NCBI GenBank assembly: GCA_038373865.1
Contig: JAXGGA010000498.1
Span: forward strand, 124,001-188,000
DNA length: 64,000 nucleotides
Direction of reading: 5' to 3'
Source of the DNA: Uloborus plumipes
Lineage: Eukaryota; Arthropoda; Arachnida; Araneae; Uloboridae
Positions 1 to 12,328 of the stretch are shown one piece after another (the first letter of the stretch is position 1; each line of letters starts with the position of its first letter). The notes beneath the pieces are model-generated. The model was not told where the DNA came from. It saw nothing but the letters and a program-made list of their open reading frames with translations, and made no database searches. The position numbers and the translations under genes are program-made.

Positions 1-9
1 ATATATATA

Positions 10-58
<49 letters not shown>
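1..58. repeat. (AT)n microsatellite
   Basis: Uninterrupted alternating AT except for one TT break near base 17. It reaches the window edge, so its full length is unknown. Confidence 0.95.
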
Positions 59-63
<5 letters not shown>

Positions 64-169
64 TAAAACTGCGATGTTTATGAATGCACAATAATTGCAT
101 TTAACCAAGTGTTTATAATGGGAATTATATAAGCACAGTATACATACAAAATTGAAAAAGGGTTTAATG

Positions 170-432
170 TGGGACCCTTTTAAAAAAAAAAAAAATACAG
201 CTTCAATACGATCAGGCACGAAGCACATACTTTTTAGCAATAGTCTGGTATAATTTCTGTAATCCACACTTGTTTTATAGTTTCTCGTAAGTCCGAAAGT
301 GAGATGGGGATACGCTTGGCAATTTGGAGCTCCAAAATTACTAAACAGTTTTCGATTGGGTTTAGATCCGGGGAATTTCCGGGCCACGGCCCAAGGATCT
401 GCAATGGGAAGATGCTCCATCATTTTGGTAGT
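170..432 (-). pseudogene. Tc1-like transposase C-terminus, frameshifted
   Basis: On the minus strand, translation around 345-400 gives the Tc1/IS630 hallmark PDLNPIEN, which contains the last catalytic acidic residue of the DD34E triad. It is followed by a run typical of the family tail (LSDLRETIKQVW) and then, in another frame, SMCFVPDRIEAV, matching the usual SMPxRxEAV ending. The residues before the motif (DPWAVARKFP) lie in a different frame from PDLNPIEN, so at least two frameshifts are needed to read it. A poly-T run follows the tail. There is no N-terminal DNA-binding domain and no terminal repeat nearby. This is a dead fragment of a DNA transposon; the family call is firm and the boundaries are approximate. 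Confidence 0.8.
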
Positions 433-540
433 GTGTGTACCGGTTGATATTCATCAAGGTTGGTAACCTATTTTTTAGCACATCCAGATAAAAAATCCCG
501 TTTGATGTGCTAAAAAAAGTTATTGTTTGTCCCCGGAGAA

Positions 541-700
541 AGGGTGGAAGGACTGGAATCGGAAACGGATCACCTTTTAATTTTAAAATAGGTTGGATAT
601 TCAAGAACGCGGAAGCAGTGAAGTTGCGCGTTCTCGCTAATCCAACCTATTTCAATATGAAGTGGTCCGTTTCCGCTTCCTGTCCATTTACCATTTCTGC
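541..700. mobile_element. Small hairpin (MITE-like) element
   Basis: Two arms fold back on each other. GGAAACGGATCACC near 560 pairs with GTGGTCCGTTTCC near 665, AATAGGTTGGAT near 589 pairs with ATCCAACCTATT near 640, and GAACGCG near 605 pairs with CGCGTTC near 628, leaving a loop of about 15 bases. The stem continues outward with mismatches (GGAAtCGGAAACGG against CCGTTTCCGCTTCC). It has no coding potential; the superfamily cannot be assigned and no target-site duplication was identified. Confidence 0.6.
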
Positions 701-767
701 GTGATCTAAATTTACCTACGTTTATGAATATCATATCCAAGCTGTGTACATCTCAAGAAAAAAAAAG

Positions 768-1310
768 TTTCTACATCAAGTATCAGAAGAGCGTAGAGAC
801 GTTTTTTTTTATTGTACTGCGGTTTTGACTCGCACTCTTATGACACTGGTAAATAAATATAAAGATTTTATAAAACCATAAAATAAGCAACTCATCAAAC
901 GCCTTAAACTGCAAAGGACTTTCTTTTCGAAATTATAATATTCTAAGAGTGACAAGTAAGCTATTAATACCAGTGATATTTAATAAGAATTTTATTTATA
1001 AAACCATGAACTTTGCAATTTATCAAATTTTGTAAAAACATTTTTTTTTGTGGAAACGCCCCTTTTTTTGTGTCTGTAAAAAAAAAAAAAAAAGGTTTCC
1101 ACATCAAATATCAGTAGAGCGTAGAGATATTTGTTTATAGTACGGCGGTTGGGACTCGCACTCTTATGACTCTGGTAAATATTTATAAAGATTTTATAAA
1201 AGCACGAAATAAGTAACTCATCAAACGCCTTAAACTGCAAAGGACTTCCTTTTCGAAATTATAATCTTCTATGAGTGACAAGTAAGCTATTAATACCATT
1301 GATATTTAAG
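768..1310. repeat. Direct duplication, two ~213 bp copies, offset 326 bp
   Basis: The stretch 768-982 recurs at 1097-1310. Both copies contain ACTCGCACTCTTATGAC, ACTCATCAAACGCCTTAAAC and GAGTGACAAGTAAGCTATTA with scattered substitutions. The intervening 110 bases are AT-rich and differ. No open frame is shared. This looks like an old local duplication rather than a recognisable transposon. Confidence 0.85.
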
Positions 1311-2013
1311 AGCAAGAATCTGAGTGAGTGTCACGCCTGTGATTCATGACGTCTCAGATTTTTTCCAAAAATGTACCAAATGTTTATTATCTTATTGAAA
1401 GATCAAATCCAGAATATTTTGTTCTAAAGTTGAGTTGTTTAGTTTTTATGGATCCCTAAAGGTGAAGGTGCGGCATCAAAAATTAAGCGGATTTTCAAGA
1501 CATGAAAGTTGCTGTGAGCCAAAACTCTTACAAGGAACTGTTGAACTCCAATTTTCTTTTTGTATATGGAATGCAGAAGGCTCAAACTTTACAAAATGAA
1601 TGTTACATTTGTGGTAAGTTGTTGCCGTAAGGTGAGTGAAGGCCCTTCTAAATTAGCCATACGCAAATATTTTTTACGCTTATGAAAACATAACAAATGT
1701 TAAATTGAGTGTATGATTTCGCGTTAAAGCAATATGCTTCAAAATGAATCACCATTGTTCCTCAATTTTATAGAGAAATCTGTTTAAAAAGAATACACCA
1801 GCAATGAATCATACTTCTAAAATAAATTGAAGGAATATCTAATGTACTGTAGTAAATGATATTATTTGATAATTTAACAATTTGATACAGCATTTATACT
1901 TCTTCTAAAATCATATTCAATGCAATCCAAAAAGCGATATGTATCAATATTATAAAACATCCCTTAGCAATGACTTTATCAGTTATCGTAACAGCATTTT
2001 CAAAATTAATACG
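1311..2013. other. Unannotated AT-rich interval
   Basis: I see no gene, terminal repeat or recognisable element here. Open frames are short and broken. Confidence 0.6.
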
Positions 2014-3325
2014 TTTGTTGGCTTACTTCATATTAAAACCTATTTACCATATTATAACTAAGCAAACATATTCATCAGTGAGTATTCGAGAGTAAGAAGG
2101 AAAATTAAAGATCTTTGAAGGGTAAACTTTCGCACAATATCATCTTCCTGATAAATTATAAAAACATGAGCGACACATAATATTTCACTAAGCTATTTAT
2201 AACATGAAATGAATTTGTTATTCATCTTTGTCAAAGAAAAGATTATCGAAAGATCTAAGGCTTACATAATCTCTTTAGAAAAGTGAATTTTTGCGGAAGG
2301 AAAATTGGGATGCTCGGTCACATATTCATCAGTGAGTATTCGAGAGTAAGAAGGAAAATTAAAGATCTTTGAAGGGTAAACTTTCACACAATATCATCTT
2401 CCTGATAAATTATAAAAACATGTGTGCATAAGCGACACATAATATTTCACTAAGCTATTAGAACATGAAATGAATTTGTTATTCATCTTTGTCAAAGAAA
2501 AGATTATCGAAAGATCTACTGCTTACATAATCTCTTTATAAAAGGGAATTTTTGCGGAAGGAAAATTGGGATGGCTCGGTTGGTTATTATGCGTCTTATA
2601 AAAATAAGAACGAATGAATTGCTTTCCCACAAAGTAAAACTGCAAACACGTAATGTATGGATTCGTATTATTATGTTACCTCACGTAGCAAAAGGAACAA
2701 ATAATCCACACTTTTACTAACACACAAACATACATCTTCTGGTAAAATCAATGCGGGTATGCCACAATATTGTCTTCCTCGTGGCAGAATCAATAGATTA
2801 ACTTTGTTGGCTTACTTCATATTAAAACCTATTAAACATATTATAACTAAGTAAACATATTTATCTGTAAGCACTCAAGTGTAAGAAGGAAAATGAAAGA
2901 TCTTTGAAGGAGAAACTATCACACAATATCGTCTTCCTCATAAATTATATAACACGTATGCATAACCGATACATAGTATTTCACTAAGTTATTTATAACA
3001 TGAATTGAATTTAGTATTCATCTTTGTCAGCGAAAGGATTAACGAAAGATCTTAGGCTTACAGAATCTCTTTATAAAAGGGAAGGAAAATTGTGATGCTC
3101 GGTTGTTATTACGTGTCTTATAAAAATAAGAACGAATGAATTGCTTTCCCACAAAGTAAAATTGCAAACACGTAATGTATGGATTCGTATTATTATCTTA
3201 CCTCACGTAGCAAAAAGAACAAATAATCCACCCTTTTACTCACACAAACATACATCTTCTAGTAAAATCAATGCGGGTATGCCACAATATTGTCTTCCTC
3301 GTGGCAGAATCAATAGATTAACTTT
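2014..3325. repeat. Complex tandem repeat, ~522 bp unit in P-Q / Q-R / P-Q-R order
   Basis: Three blocks recur. P (TTTGTTGGCTTACTTCATAT) is at 2014 and 2813. Q (about 250 bp, with AAAGATCTTTGAAGG and ATCATCTTCCTGATAAATTA) begins near 2068, 2325 and 2860. R (GAACGAATGAATTGCTTTCC through GCAGAATCAATAGATTAACT) is at about 2590-2812 and 3110-3325. The last two copies of R are 522 bases apart. A 108-codon open frame at 3141-3467 lies in R and its flank, but copy 2 does not preserve it, so it is not a gene. Partial copies joined in different orders suggest unequal exchange. Confidence 0.85.
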
Positions 3326-3560
3326 TCCACAGCAAACGGAGAAAAAAAATTCCAATACTTGTTGCGAAAATTTCTTTTTCTGCGTGCAAATAAACTCTAA
3401 GCCGCAGAACATCGGTTTTTACGTTTTAATACATAAAAGAATTTGTTTTCTGTCCCAAAGGCATTGAAATTGTGAATTTTTTTAAGATTAAAAATTGTAT
3501 ACTATACGTCGGCACTTCTGATTTGCTCTTGAATTAACGATTAGGTATTTGTAGTTAACA

Positions 3561-4235
3561 ACACAGCGCATATAAATATTTTATTACCTTTTTGAAAAAG
3601 GGCATTATAACATTTCAAGTGGCGAATTAGTTTCCGAGAAGAAGCTTTTCAAAAGACTTTTTCTGGTCTTTTGGTACTATTTACTATTTAACTTTCAAGC
3701 TTTCTGGAAAAATGATATTGATCTTTTAAATTCTACTAAAACGCTCCTTTGATACTACTTTAAATTATGTGACTGAAGATAAATATGTGAGCTTCACAAG
3801 TATATATTTCTTTTAGGTTTTGGTTTTTCTTACTTTTATTTTACTTCGTTATTTTATATCTTTAGCACCTGGATGTCGATGAACCTTGTTATAAAATAGA
3901 CATACTCGATTCTGTAATCGTAGATTTAAAATTTATTTGTTTAATATTATGCTGGAAGATCCGATTTATTTTGAACTATCAACTGGAATCTTGTAGTTCC
4001 AACACACCACGTATTATATTTTATTGCCTTTTTGAAAAAGGCCATTATAACATTTCAAGGGGCGAATTATCTTTAGAAAAGAAGCTTTTATAAAACTGTT
4101 TTCTAATCATTTGTCAACGCTTTACTATTAAACGTTCAAACACTCCAGAAAAATGATATTGATCTTTCAAATTCTTCCGAAATGATATTTGATACTACTT
4201 CACATCATATGAATGGAGGAAAATATATGAGCTTG
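3561..4235. repeat. Diverged direct duplication, ~235 bp, offset 440 bp
   Basis: The region 3561-3797 resembles 4001-4235. Shared anchors are CCTTTTTGAAAAAGG, CATTATAACATTTCAAG and AAAAATGATATTGATCTTT. The copies have many substitutions, so this is an older event than the 2.0-3.3 kb array. No coding content. Confidence 0.75.
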
Positions 4236-7200
4236 ATCGTATAAACGATTTTTTTTTTAATTTTTCACTTTTCTCTTCTATTTTACATCGTTACTATGAA
4301 TCTTCATTTAATTCCTATGTGTCTATTAATTTCGTTGTGCCAGATACATACGTGCTTCTGTAATAGTAGGATAAAAATTTATTTATTCATTATTATATTC
4401 ATTTTCGGTATTCGAAAGTAAAAGAGCGAGATTGAAAATCCATTTTATGCTTAGTATCAAACACCAGAGCTTTTTCTAAATGAATAACTGAGTCTTTAAA
4501 ACCCTCTAAGGTATATAAACCCAACTAGAATTTTTAAGCAACTTTAACATAACTGGTATTTCTACTGAATTTGAAACGAAGAACTTCAGTTGTGTACTTT
4601 GGCTCAATGTACTTTTTAATAAAATAAAATGTATCCAACGACAGTATTACTTATTTTTCTAACAATCAAGCGTTTTTATGAGGAAAAATCCAGTAATTTA
4701 GAATGTTATTCTAAGAAATATTCACTCAACGTTAATGTAATTTCATATTGACTTTTTTTCATTAATTTAAATTTGCGTTTCGTGTTTTCCGCTAAAGTGC
4801 AGAAAATTCTTAGTAAATTTTGGTTTACTTTTAAAAGTCCATGAGAATAACCCTACATCAACAAAAGATTTTATAACGCGCACACAAAAAAGACGCAAGC
4901 GAGCGAGCTTCAAGTGCATTTTAAGCAAAACAAGCGAGCTATAGAGCTTTTACTAAGATTTTTAAGCCTAGAATATTCAACAGCTTTAGCAAGAAGACTA
5001 GCAAAATAAAAAGCTCCAGGAGAAATTCCTGGAGAGGGGAAAAAAAGAAAAAAAAACAGATTGAAAAGTGAGTCAAAGAGAAGATTCGTTGAAAAAAAAA
5101 GTAGAAAGAGAAATTGAAGGAAAGTTTTAAAAAATAAGTACAGAAACAGAGGGAATGAAAAAGGCTACAATGGATGAAATCAAACCGAAAAATCGAGGAA
5201 AAGTTGCGGGCGAGAAGCTTGGGTTGAAGAAAGTGTAAAACCAAGTAAAGTTGAGAGCAGTAGGGAATAGTAAAAATGGGTAAGGAAACGTGATTTCTTA
5301 GAAGTACAACGTGAATTGGGTATTGTTATCTTTTAAGTTAAGAAGAAGAGCGATAAAATTTATAAATCGTGTACATTTAACAGTAAAATAATTAACCGGT
5401 GTTGTTTAAATTTAAGTTGAAAGTATTCAGATAACATCGGTAGAGATTTTTTTTTTCAAATATTCATTAAATTTTACAGGAAATTTAATTTTTGTTTTAA
5501 ATGCAGAATGCGCAAAACTGGTTTCTAAACTGAAGTTTTAAATTGAATTTAGAACACTAGTGCAAGCACTGACAAATTTAGCACTCTTACTGCTTTTCAT
5601 ATTTAAAATCAATTAAAATTACATCTGTTAAGGTTTCAGGAGAGAAGCACAAAACGATAGTTTAAACCATTTTTTTACATTTCAGCTTTGACTCTAAAAT
5701 GACCTGTAATTTAAATTACTTGTAGTTTTGATATTAATTACCAAAATATTAATTAGAAAAAATGGAAAAATATGAATAGAAATAACTCTGCATAACCAAA
5801 CTAAATTAAATCAAGAAGTATTTTTATCGTAGCAGAATTTGATACTTTTGATACTCCGAATTAATTCAAAGTTTGACAAATGCTTAAACAGGGATTTTAA
5901 CCATACACAACAAGCATACTTTTACAACACGATTGAAAATTTTTAACATCAGCTATAGCTGAAAAATTAAAAAATCACCCACAAAATTTTGAGAAAATGT
6001 TACATTTTAAATGTAACTTTTGCGACTACTTATCCTACAACTTACGCGAAAAATGCTTACTTTATATTTTAATAAAACCTAGCTCATATTTTGTCTTTTT
6101 TAATGGGATTCTCCTCTCCCCTTTTAATTGCTCGTTTAAATCACAAAAAGTATTTTAAAGAGTCCAAAGCCTTCCTATTCTTTATTTAAGTTATGTTTCA
6201 TGAATCGTTCTTATATCAGTATTATCGTTCAATAAAGTTGTATAACCTAGAGAAGTCAGGATGCAATCAAACGGATATTCTGTTTTCCCATGCTAAATCT
6301 CTTCAACTGCTTTCAAAGGCACCCACTAACCCATTTACAGCAAAGGAACAAAATAATGGATATTTCAGGGCTTTCTTATGGTCTTTAATCAATACCCAAT
6401 GCTCATTCATCGCTAATCTGTTTATCAACAAAAAAGATGTACACTTGGCGAATTCATAATCCAAAGTAATAACAACGCACAGACAAAAAAGCATTTTATT
6501 CAACCGAAGTACAACAGTGTAAACACGATGATAAACAGGCATATTATTTCACTTTAACACTACTTACTCTCCCCCTTGTAGCATTGCTTTTTTTGCGAAA
6601 ATCATTTATAATAACAATTATTATACAAATTATTATTTAGAAGGAAGTTAAAACTTTTTAAACTCAAATCCCCCAGCTGACGATATGTTTTGTGCCTAAA
6701 TTGCAACTAATTGTAGTACAACCAAAAACGCATATTTACAAGGAATGTCTATAGAGTCTGTAGTGCTATATTTTGCTTATTCCTTAAATTGAGAAGTTAA
6801 TTATTGCGTAATAAACCACTATGCATTTAGAACTCTTAGCTTTAGCATAGCTTTCATTTCCAACTGTTTTGGGCAAGAATAATCATATCATGTGTAAACA
6901 TCAGCTAAATCAAGTGCAAATGAATTTTCTGTAAGATATCATAGGCAAAAGTTAATGTACTCATATAAAGCGAGCCTAAAATATAAATGACAATACTAAA
7001 TCATAAATAAATAAATACGATACTCACATGCATTTTTCGAACCTTATTTTACATTAATTTGATGAAACTCAAACTACTAAAAATCGCCAAACATCGTCTC
7101 AATAAACCTATATATTTAAGTAACTAAAGTTTCCTCTAAAGAAATTTATTACTCTATGAAGAGAAAAAGTGGGTATTTAGAAGTAACAAGTTAATATTTA

Positions 7201-8372
7201 AGAGTGTTTTGTTAATATATTAAGTTTTTATGAGTTCTTCATTTTTTCACAAGGAAGTCATATATTTACGATAAATATTTTCTCTACTATGAGTTTCGCC
7301 TAAAATATTTCGGACAGTTGATTTTATTTTTCAACCACGTATAGTAATAGGCTTGTTACTATCTATGCATAATTTTTATAGGTAAATATTTTAGCCTTGA
7401 ATGGAAAGTGCTTAAATTTTACTGGATGTCTGGAAGATATTTAATAATTTCTAAACAATACTTTTTCAATACTGATGCTTGCGTAAACTAATATAATGTA
7501 AATTCAAAAATACCAAAATTTCGTTTCAAAAATACATTTTTTAAATTTTGAAAATGTGGTTCTTTTTATGTTGTTAATATTTCAAAAGTGAAAAAAGCAA
7601 TAGTAATAAATTTACTTAGATATTACAATGTGTATTTGCCAAACATCTAGATTGTAGAAGAATGTTTGTGCGCAATAGTATAAAACAACTGTTTTTGCAA
7701 TTGGAAGCCAAAGCATCTCTAAGTAATCAAATAGAAGAAACAAATCAATACAACCAGTAAATGGAAATACATTTGTTTCTTCAGAAAAAGTAACCAAAAT
7801 GTCATGTAATCACTCACTTTTCCTATACATATCTCCGAGAGCTATAAAAATATGATATTACTTACGGGCAAAAGTAACTACGAGAAAAGTTTCTTATAGC
7901 AACTCCAGAGAGTTCAGTCGCAAACGTGACTAACTTGTAAATGACCTTCATTTTTTTCAGAATCTCGGCCCAGATTAGAGATCATGGGTACAAAATGTCA
8001 AGAGAGACAAAAACGTATCTACGATTTGATTTTTTTTTTAAATCTTCAACTTTGATTCCCTGGAAGTTTATCAATGGTAGAATATTTTGGGGGGAGATAT
8101 ATTGCATTATTTCGTGAAATGTCCAAGAAAAATGTGCTAGTTTATTGCGAAAAGAAAATGGACCGAAATTTCTTCTACTGTTTTAAGAAAAAAATATCGT
8201 GTTGGTCCGTGATCATCGTGATGGATATCATAAAAGAAGGACGCTTCAAGCTTATTATTATCCTACCTGGCAATATCTGTTTTGATATCAGCTTCTTTCA
8301 ACCTATGGTTTGATTCTCACTAACTGGAAAATAAATTTTGGAATTTCTGTAAAAGATTAGGATGTGAAGGTT
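4236..8372. other. Unannotated interval with a purine-rich strand at ~4960-5230
   Basis: No gene is supported in these 4.1 kb. The part near 4960-5230 has a strongly A+G-biased plus strand. Plus-strand frames there are Lys/Glu-rich but broken by stops, and the opposite frame is a Phe/Leu run that is merely its complement. Other open frames (6193-6459, 8074-8313) have no recognisable motif and AT-driven composition. Confidence 0.6.
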
Positions 8373-8380
8373 TAGCTAGG

Positions 8381-8553
8381 CAAGGCACGTCATTTCAAAA
8401 TTTTCCAGGGGGGAGGGGCAATGGTCCAAATATAACGCAATTTTATCGGAAAACATAAAAAACCACTCCCACTTATATGTAAATAGATTGATTTCTCAAA
8501 GCCAGTGTGGGGGCAATTGCCCCCCCCCCTGCCACCCCTAAATGACGGGTCTG
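8381..8553. mobile_element. 173 bp hAT-like MITE with 8 bp target duplication
   Basis: The left end CAAGGCACGTCATTT and the reverse complement of the right end, CAGACCCGTCATTT, form imperfect terminal inverted repeats. G-rich runs follow on the left and C-rich runs precede the right end. Flanks TAGCTAGG (8373-8380) and TAGCCAGG (8554-8561) match at 7 of 8 positions, as expected for a hAT target-site duplication. No coding capacity. An 8 bp duplication plus CA...TG ends supports hAT; the exact family is unknown. Confidence 0.7.
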
Positions 8554-8943
8554 TAGCCAGGTAAATAATTACATGTCATGAAGATGAAAATAATCTAAAA
8601 AGGTTTGTTGAAACCGATTCATTTCAGAAAGGATAAAATAGGTAGGCAAACTTAAAATGATACTTAATCGTTTGCATTACAATGTTTATACTGATTAAGA
8701 TTTCTTATTAATCATTAATAAGAAATTTCATTTTGCACTACATTTACCGTAAAATACTTCTCTTAAAATCTCGTAGCGTTTAGTTTTCCCTCAAAAAAGA
8801 AACAGAAATTACATTTCTGCCAGACATCCTATTACAAGGTAAGCTGTAAGTTACTACCCTTAAGTCAAGGATAAGATAGGACTGCACGCGCTTTACCGAC
8901 AGACCGGTTTTTCAATCCAGAGACTGTAGTTTCGTCTTTATAA

Positions 8944-8966
8944 TACTACTATTAAAATCTGTCCGC

Positions 8967-9011
<45 letters not shown>

Positions 9012-10827
9012 AAGCTTGAACTCCTCAAAAACCGCTGAGCGTAGAGAATCAAACATAATACCATTCGATTCGAAATTTTCTAAGGAAGACAATAGGACCA
9101 ACCGCGTAATTGTACGACGTTAATTAGCTGAGATATTAATTAAAACGTTAATTAAATTCTTTGCATTTTTAAAATTCCAAGACATTTATTTCTTTCCGTT
9201 GCCATTTTAAATTAAAGCGTTAATTAAATTATTGAACTATTTAAAATTCCGTCTGAAGCTTGAACTCCTCAAAAACCGCTGAGCGTAAAGAATCAAACAT
9301 AATACCATTCGATTCGAAATTTTCTAAGGAAGACAGTAAGACCAACCGCGTAATTGTACGACGTTAAATAGCTGAGATATTAATTAAAACGTTAATTAAA
9401 TTCTTTGCACTTTTAAAATTCCAAGACATTTATTTATTTCAGTTGCCATTTTAAATTAAAGCGTTAATTAAATTATTGCACTGTTTTAAATTCCAAAATT
9501 TTATTTCTTACCTTTGCCATTTTAAATTAAAGCGTTAATTAAATTATTGAACTATTTAAAATTCCAGGACATTTATTTCTTACCGTTGCCATTTTGAATT
9601 AAAACGTTAATTAATTGTTGAACTATTTAAAATTCCAAGACTGTTATTTCTTACCGTTGCCATTTTGAATTAAAACGTTAATTAATTGTTGAACTATTTA
9701 AAATTCCAAGACTTTTATTTCTTACCGTTGCCATTTTTAATTAAAACGTTAATTAAATTATTGAACTATTTAAAATTACAAGAGATTTATTTCGTTCAGT
9801 TGCCGTTTTAAATTAAAGCGTTAATTAAATTATTACACTATTTTAAATTCCAAGACTTTTATTTCTTACCGTTGCCATTTTGAATTAAAACGTTAATTAA
9901 ATTATTGAACTATTTGAAATTCCAAGACTTTTATTTCTTTCCGTAGCCATTTTAAATTAAAGCGTTAATTAAATAGTTGAACTATTTAAAATTCCAAGAC
10001 TTTTATTTCTTACCGTTGCCATTTTGAATCAAAACGTTAATTAAATTATTAAACTATTTAAAATTCCAAGATATTTATTTCTTTCCGTTGCGATTTTAAA
10101 TTAAAACGTTAACTAAATTATTGAACTATTTAAAATTCTAAGATATTTATTTCTTTCCGTTGCGATTTTAAATTAAAACGTTAATTAAATTGAACTTTTT
10201 AAAATGAACGAGTGTTATTTTTCTCCATTGTCATTTTGAATACGTGTTATAACAAAGTTCTAACAATTGTTTTTATTCTAATTATTAATGACATATTTTT
10301 TCTCTGGTACTATTTTGAAAATGTGTTTTTAAATAAAATTGCAATTGCTGTTTTTAGAAGGAACTATTTTGGCTGCGATCCAAATATTAAAAGAACTTTT
10401 TCGTTTAGAATTTTGCAATTAATTTTACATTAAGAAAGCGGTTTGGAAATAATTGTTTTTGATAAGGAATCTTATTTGTTATTTAGGGAGAGTGCTAAGT
10501 ATGCACTACTTGACATCGTCTTTATTTTTGAGGAAGCATGTGTAAATAATTTGATTGATTCTTTGATGCAGGAAAGGTTTTTAGCGAGCTGCTTAAACGG
10601 GGAGTAGTTTGTTAAACTTTTCCTTGGTACTTTAAAGGCGAGCCGCCTTGGCGGCGAGTAGTTTATTGAAATTTTCCTCGCTACTGTAAAGGCCAGCCGC
10701 CTTGGTGGCGAGTAGTTTGTTGAAACTTTCCTCGCTACTTTAAAGGCGAGCCGCCTTGGTGGCGAGTAGTTTTCTCAAACTGCCTTCACTACATTAAAGC
10801 CCGTGCAACGCCGGGCCACGCAGCTAG
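8944..10827 (+). mobile_element. Non-autonomous Helitron, copy 1 (with internal minisatellites)
   Basis: The element starts at the conserved edge TACTACTATTAAAATCTG, runs through a CTGT microsatellite and ends with a GC-rich hairpin (CCCGTGCAACGCCGGG) followed eight bases later by CTAG, the Helitron 3' signature (CTRR end, no inverted repeats, no target duplication). Internally the first ~160 bases are repeated (9005-9166 and 9250-9410). An AT-rich minisatellite of about 86-90 bp units follows (TTGCCATTTTGAATTAAAAC and variants, to ~10190), and near the 3' end come ~61 bp units built on CGAGCCGCCTTGGCGGCGAG (about 10570-10790). No Rep/helicase coding is present. Unlike the canonical form, the conserved 5' edge does not begin with TC. 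Confidence 0.75.
8966..9008. repeat. (CTGT)n microsatellite
   Basis: About ten CTGT units, interrupted once by CCGT, at the 5' end of Helitron copy 1. Shorter versions lie at the same place in the other two copies (about 10852-10866 and 57900-57920 reversed), so the microsatellite belongs to the element. Confidence 0.95.
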
Positions 10828-10828
10828 T

Positions 10829-11894
10829 TACTACTATTAAAATCTGCCCGCGTCTGTCTGTCCGTCTGAAGCTTAACTCCTCAAAAACCGCTTAGAGTAG
10901 AGAATCAAACATAGTACCATTTGACTCGAAATTTTCTAAGGAAGACAATAAGACCAACCGCGTAATTCTACGACGTCAATTAACTGAGATACTAATTTCA
11001 ACGTTAATTAAATTTTTGCTTTTTTTAAAATTCCAAGACATTTATTCCTTTTTGTTGCCATTTTGAATTAAAACTTTAATTTAATTTCTTGAAGTATTTA
11101 AAATTCCAAGACTTTTATTTCTTTCCGTTGCCATTTTGAATTAAAAAGTTAATTAAATTTTTGAACGTTTAAAAATTCCAAGACTCTTATTTCTTGCCGT
11201 TGCCATTTTGAGTTAAGACGATAATTAAATTTTTGAACTATTTAAAATTCCAAGATATTTATTTCTTTCCGTTGCCATTTTAAATTAAAACGTTAATTAA
11301 ATTATTGAACTTTTTAAAATTAAAGAGTGTTATTTCTTTTCGTTGTCATTTTGAATACGTGTTACAGCAAAGTTCTAACATTTTTTTAAATTCTAATTAT
11401 GACTTGTATTTTTTCTCTGGTACCATTTTTAAAATGTGTTTTTAAATAAAATTGCAATTGCTGTTTTTAGCAGGGACTTTTTTTGACTGCGATTCAAATA
11501 TTAAAACAACTTTTTCGTTTAGAATTTTTCAATTAATCAATCAATTAATAGGAAGAAAGCGGTTTGGAAAAAAATTGTTTTGGTAAGGAATTTTATTTGT
11601 TATTCAAGGAGAGTACTAAGTACGCGTTACTTGACATCGTCTTTATTTCTAAGGAAGCATGTGCAAATAATTCGATTGACTTTTTGATGCAGGAAAGCTT
11701 TTTAGCGAGCCGCCGAGGCGGCGAGTAGTTTGTTGAAACTTTCCTCGCTACTGTAAAGGCAAGCCGCCTTGGCGGCGAGTAGGTTGTTAAAACTTTCCTC
11801 ACTACTTTAAAGGCGAGCCGCCCTGGCGGAGAGTAGATTGCTTAAACTGTCTTCACTACATTAAAGCCTGTGCAACGCCGAGCCACGCAGCTAG
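10829..11894 (+). mobile_element. Non-autonomous Helitron, copy 2, head-to-tail with copy 1
   Basis: It begins with the same TACTACTATTAAAATCTG edge only one base after the CTAG of copy 1 and ends with CACGCAGCTAG at 11894. It carries fewer AT-rich minisatellite units (about four) but the same GC-rich 3' units and hairpin (slightly decayed: GTGCAACGCCGAGCC). The internal segment resembles 10200-10560 of copy 1 closely (AAATAAAATTGCAATTGCTG in both). A 69-codon minus-strand open frame (11593-11802) is only a translation of the GC-rich units. Confidence 0.75.
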
Positions 11895-12035
11895 TGGACT
11901 AAAGCCGTAAATAGCCGATCTGAACGCATATGCTAGCATATATCTCTCTTGTTGAAGCTGATTATCTTAACAAACTGGTAGTTAAAATTAATTTATCTCA
12001 CCAGCAAAAGTTCACGAACAATGCATACACCAATG

Positions 12036-12036
<1 letters not shown>

Positions 12037-12073
<37 letters not shown>
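12037..12073. repeat. (AT)n microsatellite
   Basis: Perfect AT alternation immediately outside the left end of the nested element at 12078. Confidence 0.95.
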
Positions 12074-12076
<3 letters not shown>

Positions 12077-12328
12077 GTGTTACAGCCAAAGCCCGAAGTC
12101 GGCCACTTCGCGAAATGGCCAATATCGCCTCAAAATAACCGGCCAAAGTCCGATCTTTACTTGATTTCGGGCTTTGGCCAGCCAGTTCGCGAACTGGCTA
12201 GAGGCGATCGGCCAAAGTTAGAAAAAAAGGTAGTGACACATTTTGTGTGTCATGACCTTTTTCACATGTCACATTTTGTGCTTGTTTACCAAGATGCTAA
12301 TGATAATCCCATTATATCTGCTACAGAG

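Noticed and set aside
3141..3467. 108-codon plus-strand frame
   Set aside because: It falls in the tandem repeat and is not open in the neighbouring copy, so selection on it is unlikely.
4939..5244. 101-codon Phe/Leu-rich minus-strand frame
   Set aside because: Composition is entirely explained by the purine-rich opposite strand; there is no signal peptide or recognisable membrane family.
11593..11802. 69-codon frame with repeated SPPRRLA blocks (also 56760-56954)
   Set aside because: It is the translation of the GC-rich ~61 bp units in the Helitrons; the repeats are at the DNA level.
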